A DNA stretch of 64,000 nucleotides, from contig NZ_AP022586.1 of the NCBI RefSeq assembly GCF_010731695.1, forward strand, positions 1,364,001-1,428,000. The letters run 5' to 3'. The notes below the pieces were generated by a model that saw only the letters and a list, made by a program, of their open reading frames with translations, was not told the origin of the DNA and ran no database searches. Below, one piece after another: positions 60,092 to 64,000 of this stretch. The position numbers and the translations under genes were made by a program. How positions within the stretch are numbered: the stretch's first letter is position 1; each line of letters opens with the position of its first letter. This DNA is from Mycolicibacterium litorale (GTDB lineage: Bacteria; Actinomycetota; Actinomycetes; Mycobacteriales; Mycobacteriaceae).

Positions 60092-60901
60092 GTGACGCGG
60101 CGCGCACGTGTCGACGCCGAGTTGGTGCGACGGGGGCTGGCCCGATCGCGTCAGCAGGCCGCTGAGCTCATCGGGGCCGGCCGGGTCACGGTCGACGGGA
60201 TGCCCGCGGCCAAACCGGCCACCGCGGTCGCCGTCACCGCCAACATCGCGGTCGCCACCACCGATGAACGCACCTGGGTCTCGCGGGGCGCGCACAAACT
60301 CATCGGTGCCCTCGACGCCTTCGGCCTCGACGTGACCGGCCGCCGCGGTCTCGACGCCGGCGCGTCCACAGGCGGATTCACCGAGGTCCTCCTCGATCGC
60401 GGCGCCCGCGAGGTGGTCGCCGTCGACGTCGGGTACGGCCAGCTGGCGTGGTCGTTGCGTTCCGATCCGCGCGTGGCCGTGATCGAGCGCACCAACGTGC
60501 GCGAACTCACCGCCGACATGATCGGCGGCCCCGTCGACGTCGTCGTGGCCGACCTGTCGTTCATCTCCCTGGCCACGGTGCTGCCCGCGCTGACCGCCTG
60601 CGCGTCGCCCGACGCCGATATCGTTCCCATGGTGAAGCCCCAATTCGAGGTCGGAAAGGACCGGGTGGGCGCGGGTGGAGTGGTGTCGGAGCCAGCACTG
60701 CGCGCCGAGTCGGTGCTGTCCGTGTCGGCCAGGGCGGCCACACTGGGCTGGCACACCGTCGGCGTGACGGCGAGCCCACTGCCGGGCCCGTCGGGCAACG
60801 TCGAATACTTCTTGTGGCTGCGTGCCCAGACCGACAGCGGGCTACGCGGTGACGATCTCGAGCAGGCGGTGCAGCGCGCCGTGACGGAAGGACCGCAATG
60901 A
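60092..60901 (+). CDS. tlyA: TlyA: 16S/23S rRNA 2'-O-methyltransferase
   Basis: This is a 269-residue methyltransferase. The N-terminal S4-like RNA-binding domain ([24 protein letters not shown]) is followed by a Rossmann domain with [12 protein letters not shown] and SAM-binding [16 protein letters not shown]. TlyA methylates C1409 of 16S and C1920 of 23S rRNA, which makes ribosomes sensitive to capreomycin and viomycin. It is intact here. The start is GTG 60092, and the stop overlaps nadK by 4 bp. Confidence 0.95.
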   Translation: MTRRARVDAELVRRGLARSRQQAAELIGAGRVTVDGMPAAKPATAVAVTANIAVATTDERTWVSRGAHKLIGALDAFGLDVTGRRGLDAGASTGGFTEVLLDRGAREVVAVDVGYGQLAWSLRSDPRVAVIERTNVRELTADMIGGPVDVVVADLSFISLATVLPALTACASPDADIVPMVKPQFEVGKDRVGAGGVVSEPALRAESVLSVSARAATLGWHTVGVTASPLPGPSGNVEYFLWLRAQTDSGLRGDDLEQAVQRAVTEGPQ

Positions 60902-61821
60902 CGGCTGAACGCACCATCCTGCTGGTGGTTCACACCGGCCGAGAGGATGCCACCGAGGTCGCCCGCAGAGTGCAGAAAGTGCTCAGCGACAACGACATCG
61001 GGCTACGGGTGTTGGCCGCGGAGGCCGTCGACCGGGGCCCGGTCCACCTGTCGCCCGACGACATGCGCGCGATCGGCGTCGACATCGACGTCGTCGACGC
61101 CGACGAGCGGGCCGCCGAGGGCTGCGAGCTGGTGCTGGTCCTCGGCGGCGACGGCACCTTCCTGCGCGCGGCCGAACTCGCCCGCAACGTCGAAATCCCG
61201 GTGCTCGGCGTGAACCTCGGCCGCATCGGCTTCCTCGCCGAGGCCGAAGCCGAACACATCGACACCGTGCTGGACCACGTCGTGCGGCGGGACTACCGCG
61301 TCGAGGAACGGATGACCCTCGATGTGACCGTGCGCGCCGGAGGGCAACTCCTCACGAGGGGCTGGGCACTCAACGAGGCGAGCCTGGAGAAGGGCCCCCG
61401 CCTGGGGGTGCTCGGCGTGGTCGTGGAGGTCGACGGCCGCCCGGTGTCGGCGTTCGGATGCGACGGCGTGCTGGTGGCGACTCCGACCGGGTCGACGGCC
61501 TACGCGTTCTCGGCGGGCGGCCCGGTGCTGTGGCCGGACCTGGAGTCGATCCTCGTCGTCCCCAACAACGCCCACGCGCTGTTCGCGCGGCCGATGGTCA
61601 CCAGCCCCGACGCGGCGATCGCGGTCGAGATCGAGGCGGGCGGCCACGACGCCCTGGTGTTCTGCGACGGCCGCCGCGAGATGGTGGTGCCTGCCGGCGG
61701 GCGGCTGGAGGTGACACGCTGCGGCACCCCGCTCAAGTGGGTGCGGCTCGACAGCGCGCCGTTCACCGACCGGCTGGTGCGCAAGTTCCGGCTCCCGGTC
61801 ACCGGATGGCGGGGGCAGTAG
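60898..61821 (+). CDS. nadK: NAD kinase
   Basis: This is a 307-residue NAD kinase (PpnK) making NADP from NAD with ATP or polyphosphate. [10 protein letters not shown] carries the catalytic Asp, and [13 protein letters not shown], the NE-containing segment and [15 protein letters not shown] complete the site. The ATGA overlap with tlyA and 6-bp gap to recN indicate a tlyA-nadK-recN operon. Confidence 0.95.
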   Translation: MTAERTILLVVHTGREDATEVARRVQKVLSDNDIGLRVLAAEAVDRGPVHLSPDDMRAIGVDIDVVDADERAAEGCELVLVLGGDGTFLRAAELARNVEIPVLGVNLGRIGFLAEAEAEHIDTVLDHVVRRDYRVEERMTLDVTVRAGGQLLTRGWALNEASLEKGPRLGVLGVVVEVDGRPVSAFGCDGVLVATPTGSTAYAFSAGGPVLWPDLESILVVPNNAHALFARPMVTSPDAAIAVEIEAGGHDALVFCDGRREMVVPAGGRLEVTRCGTPLKWVRLDSAPFTDRLVRKFRLPVTGWRGQ

Positions 61822-61827
61822 CACATC

Positions 61828-63591
61828 GTGCTCTCCGAAATCCGCATCGAGTCCCTGGGCGCGATCAGCACTGCCACAGCCGAATTCGACCGCGGTCTCA
61901 CGGTGCTCACCGGCGAGACCGGGGCGGGTAAGACCATGGTCGTCACCGGGTTGCACCTGCTGGGCGGCGCGCGTGCCGACCCCACCCGCGTCCGGTCGGG
62001 CGCCGACCGAGCCGTGGTCGAGGGCCGGTTCGTCACCACCGACCTCGGTGACGGCGTCGCCCGCCGGGTCGACGACCTGCTGGAGTCGTCCGGCGCCGAT
62101 CGCGACGACGACGGCAGCATCATCGCCGCCCGCTCGGTGAGCAGGGACGGGCCGTCGCGCGCCTATCTCGGTGGCCGCAGCGTGCCGGCCAAGTCGTTGA
62201 GCACCTTCACCACCGAACTCCTCACCCTGCACGGCCAGAACGACCAACTGCGGCTCATGCGCCCGGACGAACAGCGCGCCGCGCTCGACCGGTTCGCCGC
62301 CGTCGACAAGCCGTTGAGCCGGTACCGGGCCGCGCGCGACGAGTGGCTGACCGCGCGGCGCGATCTGACCGACCGCCGCCACCGGGAACGGGAACTGGCC
62401 CAGGAGGCCGACCGGCTGAAGTTCGGCCTCGACGAGATCGAGGCCGTCGACCCGTCGCCGGGCGAGGACGACGCGCTGGTCGACGACATCCGCCGGTTGT
62501 CCGAACTCGACGCGCTGCGCGAGGCGGCGTTGACCGCACGCGCGGCACTCACCGGCGCCGACGACGATCTGGGCACGGACGCTTCCGCAGCGGCCGATCT
62601 CGCGGCGCACGCGAAGTCGGCACTCGAGGGCACTGACGACGCCACCCTGCGGTCGCTTGCGGCGCAACTCGCCGATGCGGTCGCGGTGATCGGCGACGTG
62701 GCCGGCGAACTGGGCGACTATCTCGGCGCACTGCCGACCGACGCGAGCACCCTGGAGACCAAGCTGGCGCGCCAGGCCGAACTGCGCACGCTGACCCGCA
62801 AGTACGCCGCGGACATCGACGGGGTGCTGGCCTGGGCCCAGGAATCCCGTGCGCGCCTCGACCAGCTGGACGTGTCCGAGGAGGCGCTGGCCGGCCTCGA
62901 GCGGCGGGTCCGCGAGTTGGAGTCACACGTCGTGACTGCCGCCGCCGAGCTGACCAAGGCGCGGCACAAGGCGGCGAAGGGCCTTGCCAAAGCGGTGACC
63001 GCCGAGCTGGCCGGGCTGGCGATGGCCGGTGCCGATTTCACGGTCAGCGTCGCCCCCTTGGCGGCGCGCGCGGACGACGCGGCCCCGTTGACGCTGCCGG
63101 ACGGCACCGTCGTCCACGCCGGCCACGACGGCGTCGACGCCGTCGACTTCGGGTTCGCCGCGCATCGCGGAACCGACGTGCTGCCGCTGTCCAAGAGCGC
63201 GTCGGGCGGTGAGCTGTCGCGGGTGATGCTCGCGATCGAGGTGGTGCTGGCGGCGTCGGCCGAAGGCACCACGATGGTCTTCGACGAAGTCGACGCCGGG
63301 GTCGGTGGTCGCGCCGCGGTGCAGATCGGCCGACGCCTGGCCCGGCTCGCGCGTACCCATCAGGTCATCGTGGTCACCCACCTGCCGCAGGTCGCGGCGT
63401 ACGCCGACGTGCACCTGGTCGTCGACAGCAGCGGGCGGGGCAAGGCCAGCCGGGTGCTGCGCATCGACGAGGACGACCGGGTGGCCGAACTGGCCCGCAT
63501 GCTGGCGGGGCTGGGGGAGTCCGACAGCGGTCGGGCCCACGCGCGGGAATTGCTCGACGCGGCGCGCAAGGAGTGCGCCGACGGAGCCTGA
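61828..63591 (+). CDS. recN: DNA repair protein RecN
   Basis: This is a 587-residue SMC-like ATPase. Walker A GETGAGKTMV is at 29-38. Two coiled-coil arms surround a short hinge (about 150-370). The C-terminal head has signature SASGGELSRVMLAIEVV and Walker B TMVFDEVDAGVGGRAAVQIG. RecN gathers broken DNA ends for recombination. The start is GTG 61828, 6 bp after nadK. The coiled coil is shorter than in SMC proteins, as expected. Confidence 0.95.
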   Translation: MLSEIRIESLGAISTATAEFDRGLTVLTGETGAGKTMVVTGLHLLGGARADPTRVRSGADRAVVEGRFVTTDLGDGVARRVDDLLESSGADRDDDGSIIAARSVSRDGPSRAYLGGRSVPAKSLSTFTTELLTLHGQNDQLRLMRPDEQRAALDRFAAVDKPLSRYRAARDEWLTARRDLTDRRHRERELAQEADRLKFGLDEIEAVDPSPGEDDALVDDIRRLSELDALREAALTARAALTGADDDLGTDASAAADLAAHAKSALEGTDDATLRSLAAQLADAVAVIGDVAGELGDYLGALPTDASTLETKLARQAELRTLTRKYAADIDGVLAWAQESRARLDQLDVSEEALAGLERRVRELESHVVTAAAELTKARHKAAKGLAKAVTAELAGLAMAGADFTVSVAPLAARADDAAPLTLPDGTVVHAGHDGVDAVDFGFAAHRGTDVLPLSKSASGGELSRVMLAIEVVLAASAEGTTMVFDEVDAGVGGRAAVQIGRRLARLARTHQVIVVTHLPQVAAYADVHLVVDSSGRGKASRVLRIDEDDRVAELARMLAGLGESDSGRAHARELLDAARKECADGA

Positions 63592-63683
63592 GCTGTGGCT
63601 GGTGTGACAGGAGGTAACTTCTGAGGCCCCTGTTACGGCGCGCCTCCACCTCTACTTGAGGGTTCGCCTACAGAATCGCCGAC

Positions 63684-64000
63684 ATGAAGATGTCAGCGCT
63701 GCTCACCCGTAATGCCACGTCACGGCCGGGCGTCACCGGCACCGCCCGTGTAGATCGCGACATCGACCGCCTGCTGCGACGTATCGGACCCGGCGACATC
63801 GTCGTCATCGACGCGCTCGATCTCGACCGGATCACCGCCGACGCGCTGGTCGAGGCGAGGGTGGCCGGCGTGGTCAACGCGTCGCCGTCGATCTCCGGGC
63901 GCTACCCGAACCTGGGACCGGAGGTGCTGGTGGCCAACGGGATCGCGCTGATCGACGAGACCGGCCCGGAGGTCTTCAAGAAGGTCAAGGACGGCCACCG
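63684..64000 (+). CDS. Rv1697/SteA-like conserved protein (5' part, cut by window edge)
   Basis: The first 105 residues are present (MKMSALLTRNATSRPGVTGTARVDRDI and on). GDIVVIDALDLDRITADALVEARVAGVVNASPSISGRYPNLGPEVLVANGI is the conserved N-terminal part of the thiamine-pyrophosphokinase-like proteins called SteA in corynebacteria, where they take part in septal cell-wall separation. The catalytic and membrane parts lie outside the window. The ATG at 63684 is 92 bp after recN; a second ATG is two codons later. The next genes in M. tuberculosis are mctB and pyrG, so the conserved order is likely to continue. Confidence 0.85.
   Translation, partial: MKMSALLTRNATSRPGVTGTARVDRDIDRLLRRIGPGDIVVIDALDLDRITADALVEARVAGVVNASPSISGRYPNLGPEVLVANGIALIDETGPEVFKKVKDGH

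Overview
The window is chromosomal DNA from a fast-growing mycobacterium (Mycolicibacterium type). Three things support this. The sequence is GC-rich with many GTG starts. Gene order from 8.6 kb onward follows the Mycobacterium tuberculosis H37Rv order Rv1636-Rv1659 and then Rv1683-Rv1697 (recalled from memory, not searched). A complete rrs-rrl-rrf operon lies directly downstream of tyrS, which is the rrnB location of rapid growers, and its 16S gene has the short helix 18 typical of rapid growers. I cannot name the species.

Layout: 1-8.4 kb is the less conserved part. It holds the end of an MgtC/SapB membrane gene, tRNA-Cys, a GT-C type membrane glycosyltransferase, a secreted Pro/Ala-rich repeat protein, a PrrB-like sensor kinase without its regulator, a TesB-like thioesterase and the DNA-crosslinking uracil glycosylase UdgX. 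8.6-24 kb holds a universal stress protein, a CYP124-like P450, a metallo-hydrolase, uvrA, a small atypical islet, a four-gene minus-strand group (flavin monooxygenase, winged-helix protein, small protein, quinone oxidoreductase), then an esterase, lysX and a DUF1844 gene. 24-33.5 kb is translation: infC-rpmI-rplT-tsnR and pheST, with an acyl-CoA dehydrogenase, an MpaB-type oxygenase and a class III cyclase between. 33.6-41.9 kb is the arginine operon argCJBDFRGH, controlled by its own ArgR. 41.9-52.2 kb holds a PPOX protein, an ABC-F ATPase, a hydrolase/acyl-CoA-synthetase fusion, a TetR-ABC exporter unit, mpg and tyrS. 52.2-58 kb is the rRNA operon with promoter, antitermination leader and terminator. 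58-64 kb is a forward run: TPR protein, glycerol-3-phosphate phosphatase, small protein, tlyA, nadK, recN and the start of an Rv1697/SteA-like gene.

The strongest unusual signal is at the uvrA 3' end. A 75-bp segment there is repeated 862 bp further on with one synonymous mismatch. Between the copies sits one AT-richer gene for a zinc-ribbon protein with an aerolysin-like Ser/Thr-rich stretch. The second repeat copy restores the ancestral tail-to-tail overlap between uvrA and the monooxygenase. This looks like a gene-end-targeting insertion that leaves both neighbours intact, with no integrase present. Other points of note are a structured infC leader with an AUC start, helically phased TGCA boxes before argC, apparent leaderless GTG/ATG starts, a CTG start with a good ribosome site, the orphan PrrB-like kinase, and candidate TetR-type operators. 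GC values and codon bias were judged by eye, and homology statements come from recognised motifs and remembered family sequences.
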